From assembly GCA_900314825.1 (NCBI GenBank), contig OMWS01000009.1, positions 1 through 64,000 of the forward strand: a stretch of DNA of 64,000 nt, in the 5' to 3' direction. Positions 7,583-15,261 of the stretch are shown one piece after another. The notes below the pieces were generated by a model that was not told where the DNA came from, made no database searches, and worked only from the letters and a program-made list of their open reading frames with translations. Source of the stretch: an uncultured Veillonellaceae bacterium (GTDB lineage Bacteria; Bacillota; Negativicutes; Selenomonadales; Selenomonadaceae). The position numbers and the translations under genes were made by a program. Within the stretch, counting starts at the first letter, position 1. Each line of letters starts with the position of its first letter.

Positions 7583-8521
7583 TTATTGAGAGACGCTTGG
7601 CAATAGTTCAGAAGTTCCTTCGGTCTTCGTCACGTCCTTGTACTCCCCCGTCCCCGGCACGATTTCTTCCGCCGGCAGCACGGCCTTCAGCGACTCGATC
7701 GCCACTTCGACCATGTCATCCTCCGGCGGGCGCGTCGTGAGGTATTGGAGCCAGAGGCCAGGCTGGATGAGCTTCAGCGCGACGGGATTCGTCGTGCGGC
7801 CGGCGAAACGGATGAGCTCGTAGCTGATGCCAGCGACAACCGGCAGCAGCAGCACGCGGCTCGCGATGCGCTCGATGAGGCTCGGCCAGCCGAGGAACGC
7901 AAAGACGAAGATCGACACGAGCATGACGATGAGCAGGAAATTCGTGCCGCAACGCGGATGCAGGCGGCTGAACTGCTGCACATTCTCGACCGTCAGCGGC
8001 AGCCCCGCCTCGTAGCAATGGATCGTCTTGTGCTCCGCGCCATGGTACTGGAACACGCGGCGGATGTCCTTCATGCGCGAGATGCCCCAGATGTAACCGA
8101 GGAAAATGATGAGGCGCAGCGCGCCCTCCATGAGGTTCAAAAACACGGGATCATCCGTCACGAAATGGAAGAACTTCGCGCCGCCCGTCGGGATCGCGAT
8201 GAAGAGGATTGCCGCGAGCACGAACGCGAAGACGATCGTCCCGGCCATCTCCTTGTCCGTGAGCTGCTCGTCCTCCTCGCCCGCCATTTTCGCCGAATAC
8301 GACAACGAGCGAATGCCGAGCACGAGCGACTCCACGAGCGACACCGTGCCGCGCAAAAACGGCTTCTTGAGGATCGGATACCGGTCCGCGATGGAATGCA
8401 CCGGACCGCAATCCACTTCGATGCGCCCCTCGGGACTGCGCACCGCCGTCGCGACCTTCCCTGGCCCGCGCATCATGACGCCCTCGATGACAGCCTGCCC
8501 GCCGACACTCAACTTGCCCAT
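7583..8521 (-). CDS. yqhQ: DUF1385 (YqhQ-like) membrane protein
   Basis: A 312-aa protein. I chose ATG 8521 (MGKLSVGGQAVIEGVMMRGP), which has GGGAGGA 8 bp upstream and the conserved family N-terminus. The longer frame back to 8716 runs through repeat copy R3 and has no ribosome-binding site. Several hydrophobic segments are visible (about residues 85-110, 120-150, 195-235), plus a conserved YHGAEHKTIHCYE stretch with two His. The family is widespread in Firmicutes next to prfA/prmC; its biochemical role is not established. Confidence 0.9.
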   Translation of the reverse strand: MGKLSVGGQAVIEGVMMRGPGKVATAVRSPEGRIEVDCGPVHSIADRYPILKKPFLRGTVSLVESLVLGIRSLSYSAKMAGEEDEQLTDKEMAGTIVFAFVLAAILFIAIPTGGAKFFHFVTDDPVFLNLMEGALRLIIFLGYIWGISRMKDIRRVFQYHGAEHKTIHCYEAGLPLTVENVQQFSRLHPRCGTNFLLIVMLVSIFVFAFLGWPSLIERIASRVLLLPVVAGISYELIRFAGRTTNPVALKLIQPGLWLQYLTTRPPEDDMVEVAIESLKAVLPAEEIVPGTGEYKDVTKTEGTSELLPSVSQ

Positions 8522-8612
8522 AGCGTTTCCTCCCTGCAAAAATCTCTGTGACACACACTTTACCACAACTGCGTGAAAAATCATAGGAGAAAGTTTGTCT
8601 CCATCCTCGATG

Positions 8613-8659
8613 ACCCTCTCAGTCGCGCTTCGCGCGCCAGCTCCCCCAGAGGGGGAGCC
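8613..8659. repeat. modular hairpin repeat, half copy R3
   Basis: A lone half-module between rpmE and yqhQ: ACCCTCTCAGTCGCGCTTCG, a GCGCGCC hairpin, then CTCCCCCAGAGGGGGAG. It matches the right halves of R8 and R10. Confidence 0.75.
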
Positions 8660-8674
8660 GTAATTTACATGCAC

Positions 8675-8707
8675 AAAAAAGGAGTTGTTGCGATTTGCAA
8701 CAACTCC
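8675..8707 (-). terminator. terminator of rpmE
   Basis: 11-bp stem GGAGTTGTTGC (8681-8691) with GCAACAACTCC (8697-8707), followed by TTTTTT on the minus strand, just after the rpmE stop. Confidence 0.85.
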
Positions 8708-8721
8708 CCTGAACACTTCGA

Positions 8722-8925
8722 TTAGTGTTTGCCGTAGCGCTTGTTGAACTTCTCGATGCGGCCGCCGGCAGCGACATCACGCTGACGACCCGTGAAGAAC
8801 GGATGGCACTTCGAGCAGACGTCGACGCGGATCTCCGGCTTCGTGGAACCCGTCGTGAACGTGTTGCCGCAGCCGCAGACGACCTTCGCCTCCGGATAAT
8901 ACTTCGGATGAATGCCCTGTTTCAT
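8722..8925 (-). CDS. rpmE: 50S ribosomal protein L31, zinc-binding form
   Basis: A 67-aa protein from ATG 8925 ([20 protein letters not shown]). A 9-codon upstream extension is open but lies between the AGGTGG site and the start, so it is rejected. The zinc-binding Cys residues of the C+ form are present (CGCG and CSKCHPF). Bacteria often swap this form for a C- paralogue under zinc starvation. It has its own promoter (9074-9102), a structured leader and a terminator, so it is probably monocistronic. Confidence 0.97.
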   Translation of the reverse strand: MKQGIHPKYYPEAKVVCGCGNTFTTGSTKPEIRVDVCSKCHPFFTGRQRDVAAGGRIEKFNKRYGKH

Positions 8926-8990
8926 GTCTTTTTTCCACCTCGCTTGCCCCAAAAACTGGGAATAGGATACAAGCAGACTCTGCGCCCGCT

Positions 8991-9047
8991 TGGTTCTGAC
9001 CTAGCTTCCCGTTTCGGGGAAGTGCCAGTCACATGTAACTGGAACCA
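8991..9047 (-). promoter_or_regulatory. structured rpmE leader, candidate L31 autoregulatory element
   Basis: The 5' leader of about 140 nt can fold as a three-way junction on the minus strand. An outer stem pairs TGGTTC with GAACCA. Hairpin one has arms CCAGT and ACTGG; hairpin two has arms CTTCCC and GGGAAG. Ribosomal-protein leaders that bind L31 are known in Firmicutes. I infer that role from position and fold only. Confidence 0.45.
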
Positions 9048-9073
9048 GACGCCTTGCGTCCAGTACGGCAAAT

Positions 9074-9102
9074 AGTATACCACAAGGAGGCAGGCTGTGC
9101 AA
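9074..9102 (-). promoter_or_regulatory. rpmE promoter
   Basis: On the minus strand TTGCAC (complement of 9097-9102), 17 bp, TATACT (complement of 9074-9079). Confidence 0.75.
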
Positions 9103-9116
9103 GAAAAATTTACACC

Positions 9117-9194
9117 TTCCTCGCGAACAAGGACAAGTTCGTGTACCTCTCGAACGGCGAGTACGTCATGACGGCAGAAGCGACAAGCCGGTAG
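9117..9194 (+). pseudogene. C-terminal scrap of a phage tail tape-measure-like protein
   Basis: An open frame of 25 codons with no start, reading FLANKDKFVYLSNGEYVMTAEATSR and then stop. The SNGEYVMTAEATSR ending resembles the near-terminal part of phage tail tape-measure proteins (GEYVM(S/N)A.AT). A second scrap in the same style follows the Rpn gene at 9869-9985. Recognition is by eye. Confidence 0.4.
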
Positions 9195-9217
9195 GTTATG
9201 TAAAGTTTTACATAACC
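9194..9217. repeat. perfect 24-bp palindrome before the Rpn fragment
   Basis: Arms GGTTATGTAAA and TTTACATAACC around GT. It begins within the stop codon of the phage scrap and ends 6 bp before the ATG of the next gene. It could be an operator, a terminator or an insertion junction. Confidence 0.6.
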
Positions 9218-9223
9218 ATAAGG

Positions 9224-9844
9224 ATGTTGCCGTATGCTGATCATGTCTATTCCAAGATCATCAAGATCATGGAAGCCCAAAAGGCGATGTATCAGGAAAC
9301 GCTCGTCAAAATCCCGACGCCGAAGTTCTATATGCTTTACAACGGCAAGCCGCAGAAGAAATTCCGTGATGTACTCAAACTGTCGGATGCCTTTAACGAG
9401 GAAGACGGAGACCTCGAAATCCGTGTCCATGTCATCGACATTTCCTACAACGAAAAGAACGAAATCCTGCAATCCTGCGAGCCGCTTTACGGCTACAGCT
9501 ACCTCGTCCATCTCATCCAAGCGTACAAGAAGGAAAGCGACGATGACGATACCGCCATTGCAAAGGCCATCGACGATTGCAAGAAAGCAGGCATCCTGAC
9601 AAATTTCCTCGCGAAGAACGGCAAGGAGGTCATCGATATGTTCAAACTTCAATGGAATATCAAAGACGCAAAAAAATATTGGACGGAAGAAGCGCACGAA
9701 AACGGCAAGGTCGAGGGCGAGATCAAGGGGAAAGCGGACTCTGCACGTTCGCTGATGAAGACGATGAATTGCACGAAGGAAAAGGCAATGGAACTCCTGC
9801 AAATCCCGACGGAACTTCAACCGAAAATCATGGCGATGCTCTAA
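9224..9844 (+). CDS. Rpn-family (PD-(D/E)XK) nuclease/transposase, N-terminally truncated
   Basis: A 206-aa protein. It matches the middle and C-terminus of Rpn-type recombination-promoting nucleases: a Y..H.Y.KI helix, IPTPKFYMLYNGK, KLSDAF, LEIRVHVIDISY, then a Lys/Glu-rich tail. The N-terminal catalytic part (about 90-100 residues in full-length members such as the one at 34519-35469) is missing, so nuclease activity is unlikely. Phage tail scraps lie on both sides, suggesting that an insertion or deletion created the junction. AAGG directly precedes the ATG; translation is uncertain. Confidence 0.65.
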   Translation: MLPYADHVYSKIIKIMEAQKAMYQETLVKIPTPKFYMLYNGKPQKKFRDVLKLSDAFNEEDGDLEIRVHVIDISYNEKNEILQSCEPLYGYSYLVHLIQAYKKESDDDDTAIAKAIDDCKKAGILTNFLAKNGKEVIDMFKLQWNIKDAKKYWTEEAHENGKVEGEIKGKADSARSLMKTMNCTKEKAMELLQIPTELQPKIMAML

Positions 9845-9868
9845 GCGAAAAATTTCCAAATGGAATGA

Positions 9869-9985
9869 GGCTTCTATAGCGCCAACGCGCACGCAAGCAG
9901 CGACGACGTGATGAAAGCCCTCGCAGAGAATCCGCGTGCGGTGCAGACGATACTGGGGATGCAGAGGCATTTCGGGTTTCGGTGA
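9869..9985 (+). pseudogene. second phage tail tape-measure-like C-terminal scrap
   Basis: An open frame without a start that reads GFYSANAHASSDDVMKALAE, then NPRAVQTILGMQRHFGFR and stop. The ending resembles tape-measure C-termini (A.NP.AV..IL...R.FGF). With 9117-9194 it implies a decayed prophage tail gene. Confidence 0.4.
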
Positions 9986-10110
9986 GGAACGAAAATGCCC
10001 ATGGGAATGTGAAAAAAATCTGGAATTAGGCAGGACTTTTAGGATGTGATATAGAATATATTGGCAGAATCATAAGAAGTGTCTCGTATATTCAAGGGAG
10101 GCGGTTTGTT

Positions 10111-10791
10111 ATGTCAGGGTTTCTAAGCCTTGTTTGGTTCGTAACGCTCATCGCGTTCGTCGTATATTGGCGCAAGAAAAAAGCGGCCAAGCGCGATTTC
10201 GGGCCAGACAGCGAGGAGTACAGGAAGGTCAGCACCATCAAGCGTGCTATCGGCGTTGTATGCGTTTTGGCCTTCATCGGCGCAGGAGCAACAGCCCCGA
10301 AGCAGGAAGATACTACGGCTTCTAAACCTGCGGTAAGCACCACTTCGAGCACATCTTCTTCATCGAGCAGTTCTTCCAGCGCAAGCGAGAAGAAAGCCGC
10401 TTCTGAAGAAAAAGCCAAAAAGCCAGAACCACCGAAGAAACAGCTCACGTTGCAGCAGCAGGCGCTGAAAGATACTTCCGTATCGATTGAATACCGCAAT
10501 GCATTGAAGTCTGGCATCAACTATGCGACCGTGATGCATATGTCGAAACAGGGCGTTTACGACCAGTTGGTTTCGGAATACGGCGATCACTTCCAGCCGG
10601 AGGCTGCACAATGGGCTGTCGAGCACATGAGTGACATCGATTGGAACAAGAACGCCGTGGAATCCGCGAAGACCTACCAAAAGGAAATGGCGATGAGCCG
10701 CGCACAGATTCAGCAGCAGCTCGCATCTCCGTATGGCGATAAGTTCACGGAAGAAGAAGCACAATACGCCGTCGATCATTTGCCACAGTAA
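10111..10791 (+). CDS. Ltp-family (host cell surface-exposed) membrane protein
   Basis: A 226-aa protein with GGGAGG upstream of the ATG. Two N-terminal membrane helices (about residues 4-20 and 44-62) are followed by a Ser/Thr-rich spacer (about 68-92) and a charged Lys/Glu/Pro stretch. Two tandem Ltp-type repeats (about 115-165 and 166-226) each show the pattern M(H/A)MS..(G/A)(V/I)...L.S.YGD.F..E.AQ(W/Y)AV.H. In streptococcal phage TP-J34 the related lipoprotein Ltp blocks DNA injection of other phages and interacts with the tape-measure protein. A superinfection-exclusion role here is inferred. The next gene starts 17 bp on. Confidence 0.75.
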   Translation: MSGFLSLVWFVTLIAFVVYWRKKKAAKRDFGPDSEEYRKVSTIKRAIGVVCVLAFIGAGATAPKQEDTTASKPAVSTTSSTSSSSSSSSSASEKKAASEEKAKKPEPPKKQLTLQQQALKDTSVSIEYRNALKSGINYATVMHMSKQGVYDQLVSEYGDHFQPEAAQWAVEHMSDIDWNKNAVESAKTYQKEMAMSRAQIQQQLASPYGDKFTEEEAQYAVDHLPQ

Positions 10792-10807
10792 AAGGATGTG
10801 AATCGCA

Positions 10808-11221
10808 ATGGGGTTCTTTGATTCCGTAAAGAGCAACAGCAAGTCGGCCGAGGAAATGCGTCCAAGCCCAGTTCGGGAATTTCTCGGACAAGAGCTTTTC
10901 GCCATCGACTGCCGTGGCTCGAATCTCTATGTGCATGAAAATGCTGTCGTTATCGACAAGACAGGTGGCGGCCTCTGGAATGTTGGCGACAACAACTTCA
11001 AGGTCATTCCGTTCAAATCGATTGTCGCGGTTCAAGCGAAACTGAAATCAACTCTGTTGAGCGGTTACATCGAATTTGAAACGGCGAACAGTCCTCTTAG
11101 CGTCGGAAGCGACAAGGCAGAACGCAATAGCGAAAACAGCGTCATTCTTAGCGGAACGGACGAACGCTACGCGCAGGCGAAAGAGGCACTTCAGTATATC
11201 TTCGACCACATCTGCAAATAA
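10808..11221 (+). CDS. small PH-like domain protein (DUF4429-like)
   Basis: A 137-aa soluble protein with AAAGGATGTG before the ATG. The sequence (GQELFAIDCRGSNLYVHENAV, then VIPFKSIVAVQAKLKSTLLS and SGYIEFETANS) resembles bacterial PH-like/DUF4429 domains, which often read as a beta-barrel plus a C-terminal helix (EALQYIFDHI). Function unknown. It is probably co-transcribed with the Ltp-like gene; two terminators follow. Confidence 0.55.
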   Translation: MGFFDSVKSNSKSAEEMRPSPVREFLGQELFAIDCRGSNLYVHENAVVIDKTGGGLWNVGDNNFKVIPFKSIVAVQAKLKSTLLSGYIEFETANSPLSVGSDKAERNSENSVILSGTDERYAQAKEALQYIFDHICK

Positions 11222-11234
11222 GCAAGACACACGA

Positions 11235-11270
11235 CTCCCCCGAAGCAATGAACTTCGGGGGAGATTTTTT
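11235..11270 (+). terminator. intrinsic terminator after the PH-like gene
   Basis: 11-bp stem CTCCCCCGAAG (11235-11245) with CTTCGGGGGAG (11253-11263), then A and TTTTTT. Confidence 0.9.
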
Positions 11271-11276
11271 GCGGAG

Positions 11277-11307
11277 GCTCTAGGAAATGTCCTAGGGCTT
11301 CTTTTTT
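11277..11307 (+). terminator. second, tandem intrinsic terminator
   Basis: 9-bp stem GCTCTAGGA (11277-11285) with TCCTAGGGC (11290-11298), loop AATG, then TTCTTTTTT. No gene lies between it and the first terminator. Confidence 0.7.
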
Positions 11308-11375
11308 ATGAAAAATTTTCGTCCGAGGGTTGCGAAGTACCCTCGGATTTACATTATCCATAGAGAGGTGAGGCG

Positions 11376-11874
11376 ATGGAGGTTTTTCCTTTTTCTCCTG
11401 CCGGCGACGTGAAGATCACTTACGACTGGGGCAGCAAGGAGACGGCAATGCCCATCGTGGCATCGAAGACACGTTCTTGTTCCGCTACGACAAGCATACG
11501 GAAGTCGTGCGCTTCGGCGCGGCCATCGTGCCGAAATGCTATCGCGAGAACGGGCGCATCGTCACGTTCACCTGCGCCATCACGCTCGATGTCGCGCAGG
11601 CTGCGGACGACTACGGCACGATGGGCGCGGACGATACGCTCCCCGTGCCGCTCGGCGAGACCGAAGGAACTTGCGCGTCATCTTCCCCGACAAGCTCGAA
11701 CTTACCGATCATCTCGAAGCGGGCAATGTCAACGGGCAGAGCGAATCCACGCTCTATACGCGCCCGTGGTGGACGCGGGTCTTCAACTCCGACTCTCGCG
11801 GCTGCGAGGCCAAAGTGTCGCGCACGAAAAAGCACCCACGGAATGCTCCGCAGGTGCTCGTGGATTCGATGTGA
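11376..11874 (+). pseudogene. broken gene of unknown family, two frameshifts
   Basis: Three overlapping reading frames continue one protein. They are MEVFPFSPAGDVKITYDWGS (from 11376), then DTFLFRYDKHTEVVRFGAAI and following residues (from about 11455), then NLRVIFPDKLELTDHLEAGN (from about 11667). GAGAGGTGAGG precedes the ATG. The last frame runs through the terminator of the opposite gene, so the true 3' end is lost. Composition and neighbourhood suggest a decayed phage or secreted-protein gene. I do not recognise the family. Confidence 0.55.
11827..11859 (-). terminator. terminator of the broken Rpn gene
   Basis: On the minus strand GAGCACCTGCGGA pairs with TCCGTGGGTGCT, followed by TTTTT. 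An almost identical hairpin recurs at 12649-12681. Confidence 0.75.
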
Positions 11875-11878
11875 TGCC

Positions 11879-12593
11879 TTATTGCGCGGGCTGGAGATTG
11901 CGCGACTTCAAGAAAGCCAGCACATGGTCGATCGTCCAGCCGGTCGCGGCTGCCATGATGTCCGTACCCCTGCCGTCTTTCAACAGACGCAGGATCGTGT
12001 TTTGCTGCTCTGCTTGCTTCACGTCGTTCTGAACCTCGTCACGCACTTCATCGCGTACCTCATCCCGCATCTCTTCGCGTAACTCTTCTCGCAAATCTTC
12101 TTTCAGCCCTTGACTCAAATTACACATATCGCTCAACTCCTCTCTCGTTTCATTCCAGAGTTCAATTCCAAAATTTTTTCTTCAGACGCGCTTCTCGTTC
12201 CTCATCGCTCAATCGTGACATAAACACGAGATACAGGAATTTGAGGAGCGTGTCTGTTTTTTCATCGTCGTGCCCGATATGAACCAGCGTGATGTCGAAC
12301 AGATCGTAGTGTTCCTTGCTCTCATGGAAATCGCCGACCTCGCAGATTTCTTGCGGACGGTAGTGCGTGATGGAGCTCGTCTGGCCTTTCGGCAGGTAGA
12401 AGCACAGCCAGACCGTATAGACCTTGCAGATGTCATCGTAGTTCTCGCCGACGAAATCGCGTTCTTTCTGTGAGGAAAGCAAGCGGCTCATGTAGAAGAA
12501 GGCCCGTTGCGTCAAATTGTATGTCGGATTGCTCCGCTGCGCCTCAACGTTGATGATGATCTTGACGCGCTTGCCGCTCGTCGGCACTTTCAT
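11879..12593 (-). pseudogene. Rpn-family nuclease gene, N-truncated and frameshifted
   Basis: Two frames make one Rpn-type protein. The first (12593-12162) reads IIINVEAQ, RAFFYMSRLLSSQKERDF, YTVWLCFYLPKGQ and TLLKFLYLVFMSRL. The second (12136-11879) reads MSDMCNLSQG, a repeated (R/E)EE(L/M)R tail and a C-terminal helix. The frame break falls at a run of six A followed by four T near 12170-12180. Losing one base there gives the expected join FGIELWNETREELSDMCNLS. The N-terminal third, with part of the catalytic site, is absent. Degenerate, although slippage at the A run could still give some fused product. Confidence 0.7.
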
Positions 12594-12648
12594 ATCCTAC
12601 CTCTATTGTATCGGCGGCGCGGTGTTTTTTCAAGTAGTTTCGACGTGC

Positions 12649-12681
12649 AAAAAGCACCCACGGAATCCTCCGCAGGTGCTC
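12649..12681 (-). terminator. duplicate terminator hairpin
   Basis: Same GAGCACCTGCGGA/TCCGTGGGTGCTTTTT hairpin as at 11827-11859, differing mainly in the loop. It has no intact gene directly upstream on the minus strand; a short open stretch (about 12682-12770) may be the remnant of one. Confidence 0.6.
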
Positions 12682-12768
12682 ATGATACTCGTCCCTGTCA
12701 ACGTCATGCGCTGTTTTCGCGCTGATGAATCGCTGATATTTTGTATTGGTTGCTACTCCGAAAACAAA

Positions 12769-12808
12769 AGAAGCGCTCTCGAGTTCCCACACTCGAAAGC
12801 GCTTCTTG
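12769..12808 (-). terminator. terminator of the small Ala/Gln-rich gene
   Basis: 16-bp near-perfect stem AAGAAGCGCTCTCGAG / CTCGAAAGCGCTTCTT, with a T-rich tail on the minus strand, 7 bp beyond the stop of the gene that starts at 13228. Confidence 0.75.
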
Positions 12809-12814
12809 CATCCC

Positions 12815-13228
12815 TTATGCTTGCACATCATAAAGCAATCCCTCATATTTCCATAGGCCCCCGGCTTGCGCGTAGGCGCGGGCGATCGTATCCCCACGGT
12901 CGTCTGCGCCAGCCTGCGCCACCTGGATCCGCTGCGACGAAATGATCTGGCTGCCACGCAGTTCTTCGACGAGGAGCGTGCCGCCGCCGATGTCCCGGGT
13001 CACGGTCGTGAGCGACGTGTCGCTCGCGCTCGTATCCTGACCGGTGTCGGTCGCCGCTTGCTGTGCTGCGAGTTTCGCTTGCGTCTGCTGCGCGTCTTGC
13101 TGCGCTGCCTTCGTGCCGGCCCTGACGGCGGCGGACGATGGCGCGACGCCGTAGAGGACGCTCGTGTACGGCTGCACGGCGCGGATGGCGGAAATGGATT
13201 GGAGGCCGCTAAAGTTGTCGAGGCTCAT
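12815..13228 (-). CDS. hypothetical protein, Ala/Gln-rich
   Basis: A 137-aa protein from ATG 13228 (MSLDNFSGLQSISAIRAVQP), chosen because AGGAGGTGATTATC directly precedes it; the frame extends further upstream without a site. An N-terminal segment is followed by a low-complexity Ala/Gln/Thr stretch (about 40-75: KAAQQDAQQTQAKLAAQQAA). A folded-looking C-terminus has GGGTLLVEELRGSQIISSQ and GGLWKYEGLLYD. No signal peptide or membrane helix. The family is not recognised. It stands alone with its own terminator and leaves 203 bp to hsdS. Confidence 0.7.
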   Translation of the reverse strand: MSLDNFSGLQSISAIRAVQPYTSVLYGVAPSSAAVRAGTKAAQQDAQQTQAKLAAQQAATDTGQDTSASDTSLTTVTRDIGGGTLLVEELRGSQIISSQRIQVAQAGADDRGDTIARAYAQAGGLWKYEGLLYDVQA

Positions 13229-13365
13229 GATAATCACCTCCTTTCGGCTTCCCATCTTGATAATAACAAATGTTTCTATCAAGCAGGTAAAAATGATAGC
13301 ACAAATACGTTCGCGCACGCAAGGAAATTTGTCCCTTTCCCGTGGTCGCGGCTCACAGAGAATCA

Positions 13366-13374
13366 TGATATAAT
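13366..13374 (+). promoter_or_regulatory. extended -10 promoter for hsdS
   Basis: TGATATAAT (TG at 13366-13367, TATAAT at 13369-13374); no clear -35. It lies 57 bp before the hsdS start. Confidence 0.5.
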
Positions 13375-13431
13375 GAAAGAAATGTTTTGATACGCGCTGA
13401 TTTTTTAGAACACACGGAAAGGACGCCCTTC

Positions 13432-14922
13432 ATGATGCTCGCAAACGCACTCCGCAAATCGATCCTAAAGGCCGCAATCGCAGGCGAGCTGACGGAGCAA
13501 AAAGGAAGCGACGGCGACGCGCGCGACCTGCTCGCCTCGATCCGAAAAGAAAAAGCGCGCCTCGTGCGCGCGGGGAAGCTCAAAAAAGAAAAGCCGCTGC
13601 CAGAGATCGCGGAAGACGACGTGCCGTTTGAGATTCCGAAGAATTGGTGCTGGGCTCATTTGAACGATGTCTCGTTGCTCATCGGTGACATCGATCATAA
13701 GATGCCGCTCGTTGCAGAGTCCGGCTTTCCCTATGTGTCACCGACAAATTTCTTCGGCGTTAATGGCATCGACTTCGAATCTGCAAAAAAAATCTCTGCG
13801 GAAGATTACGAGCGCCTGTCCAAAAAAATTCATCCTGAACCAGATGACATTATATTTCCTCGCTACGGCACCATCGGAGTTATTCGATACGTCGAAGATT
13901 CGCGTCCATTCTTGGCATCGTATTCGTGCGCGACAATAAAACCCTGCAAAAAGCACATGAATCCGCGTTATGCCTATTATGAGTTGCTCTCCCATCTCAC
14001 GAAGCAAGAAATTGTTCGATATACAAACAAAACGACGCAGCCTAATGTTGGCCTGAACTCCATAAAATCATTTCTCTTTCCTCTCCCACCATTGGCTGAA
14101 CAAAATCGCATCGTGCAAAAGGTCAAGGAACTCTTCATTGAAATTCAGGAAATGGAAGCCGACGAGCAAGCGCTCGACGCCCTCGAGTCTTCCTTCCCTT
14201 CTCAAATGAAATCCTCGCTCCTCCTCGCGGCCATGCGCGGCGAGCTCACGCAGCGCGAGGCGGGCGACGGCGACGCGCGCGACTTGCTCAAAAACATCGA
14301 GCGCGAGAAAAAACGGCTCGTCAATGAGAAGAAGATCAAGAAGGAAAAGCCGTTGCCGCCCGTCGAAGAAGATGACGCGCCGTTCGAGATTCCGGCGAAT
14401 TGGTGCTGGGTGCGGCTCGGCGATATTGTCACCTTCCAAAATGGCGATCGCGGAAAGAATTATCCGAAGCGTACCGAATATACACTGAACGGAATCCCGT
14501 GGGTCAACGCCGGTCATATTACATCTGACGGTTTCCTGTCCGAAGAATCCATGAACTTCATCTCCAATGAAAAATACCAAGAACTTCGCAACGGAAAATT
14601 CCAGAGCGGCGATCTCGTATATTGCTTGCGTGGTACGCTCGGCAAAGTCGGTCGCGTCGAACCATACTGCGAGGGAGCCGTTGCATCTTCTTTGATGATT
14701 ATCCGACCGACACTCCCAGATGGTTGCTTTCGCGAGTATATCTTCCAATATCTGAAATCTGCGGTTGCACGCCAACAGCTTCTCCAATTCGATAACGGAA
14801 GCGCACAACCGAACCTCGCTGCAAAAGACGTGGCGAAATACCTTCTCCCCCTCCCTCCCCTTCCCGAGCAGCGCCGCATCGTCCGACGGCTGGAAGAACT
14901 GCTGCCGCTGTGCGAGATGTAG
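13432..14922 (+). CDS. hsdS: type I restriction-modification specificity subunit
   Basis: A 496-aa protein from ATG 13432 (MMLANALRKSILKAAIAGEL), with GGAAAGGA upstream. Two target-recognition domains (about residues 65-225 and 320-475) each recognise half of a bipartite DNA site, separated by conserved helical spacers. Each half begins with the same block (L(A/R)(K/G).EL..........GDARDLL), followed by KKEKPLP....DDVPFEIP.NWCW. The internal repeat is clear in the DNA too (about 13450-13640 against 14210-14410). Family hallmarks are LPPLAEQNRIV and LPPLPEQRRIV. The order S-R-M is unusual, since R-M-S or M-S-R is commoner. A repeat copy separates it from hsdR. Confidence 0.95.
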   Translation: MMLANALRKSILKAAIAGELTEQKGSDGDARDLLASIRKEKARLVRAGKLKKEKPLPEIAEDDVPFEIPKNWCWAHLNDVSLLIGDIDHKMPLVAESGFPYVSPTNFFGVNGIDFESAKKISAEDYERLSKKIHPEPDDIIFPRYGTIGVIRYVEDSRPFLASYSCATIKPCKKHMNPRYAYYELLSHLTKQEIVRYTNKTTQPNVGLNSIKSFLFPLPPLAEQNRIVQKVKELFIEIQEMEADEQALDALESSFPSQMKSSLLLAAMRGELTQREAGDGDARDLLKNIEREKKRLVNEKKIKKEKPLPPVEEDDAPFEIPANWCWVRLGDIVTFQNGDRGKNYPKRTEYTLNGIPWVNAGHITSDGFLSEESMNFISNEKYQELRNGKFQSGDLVYCLRGTLGKVGRVEPYCEGAVASSLMIIRPTLPDGCFREYIFQYLKSAVARQQLLQFDNGSAQPNLAAKDVAKYLLPLPPLPEQRRIVRRLEELLPLCEM

Positions 14923-14965
14923 CGAGGACGCTCTCGCGTCCATCCGCTGCCGACCGTCCCGACCA

Positions 14966-15184
14966 CAGCAGCCTTCCCCTCAGGGAAGGGGGACCGCGTC
15001 AGCGGTGGAAAGGGTACTTTGATGCGGTTTGTGACAAATTCGAGGCTTGTAACATAGCGGCATGACCTCGATAAGAGTGCCGCTATGCTGATACATTGTA
15101 TTTGCTCGGCTATCGCACCCTAGTACCCGCTCCACCGCTTCGCGGTCCCCCTCTCCCGGAGGGAGAGGCTGCTAGAATTGTTAC
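14966..15184. repeat. modular hairpin repeat, copy R4
   Basis: Between hsdS and hsdR; the rest of this 339-bp gap is unremarkable. CAGCAGCC (14966) to GGCTGCT (15173), with outer GTTAC (15180). Both modules are of the CCGCGTCAGCGG kind. The core GGGTAC occurs on both sides. Central arms are CATAGCGGCA and TGCCGCTATG. It adds two long hairpins to any hsdS-hsdR transcript. Confidence 0.85.
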
Positions 15185-15261
15185 GGTCAGCAATAGATTC
15201 GAACATTTTCGCAACCCAAACAAATTCACATAACGTCTCACCAAGAAGGTGGTGCATCGTC

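Noticed and set aside
8522-8716. N-terminal extension of yqhQ
   Set aside because: The stretch overlaps repeat copy R3, has no ribosome-binding site, and the family N-terminus begins at 8521.
12682-12768. A further gene fragment on the minus strand between two terminators
   Set aside because: About 30 open codons without a start or recognisable motif; too little to call.
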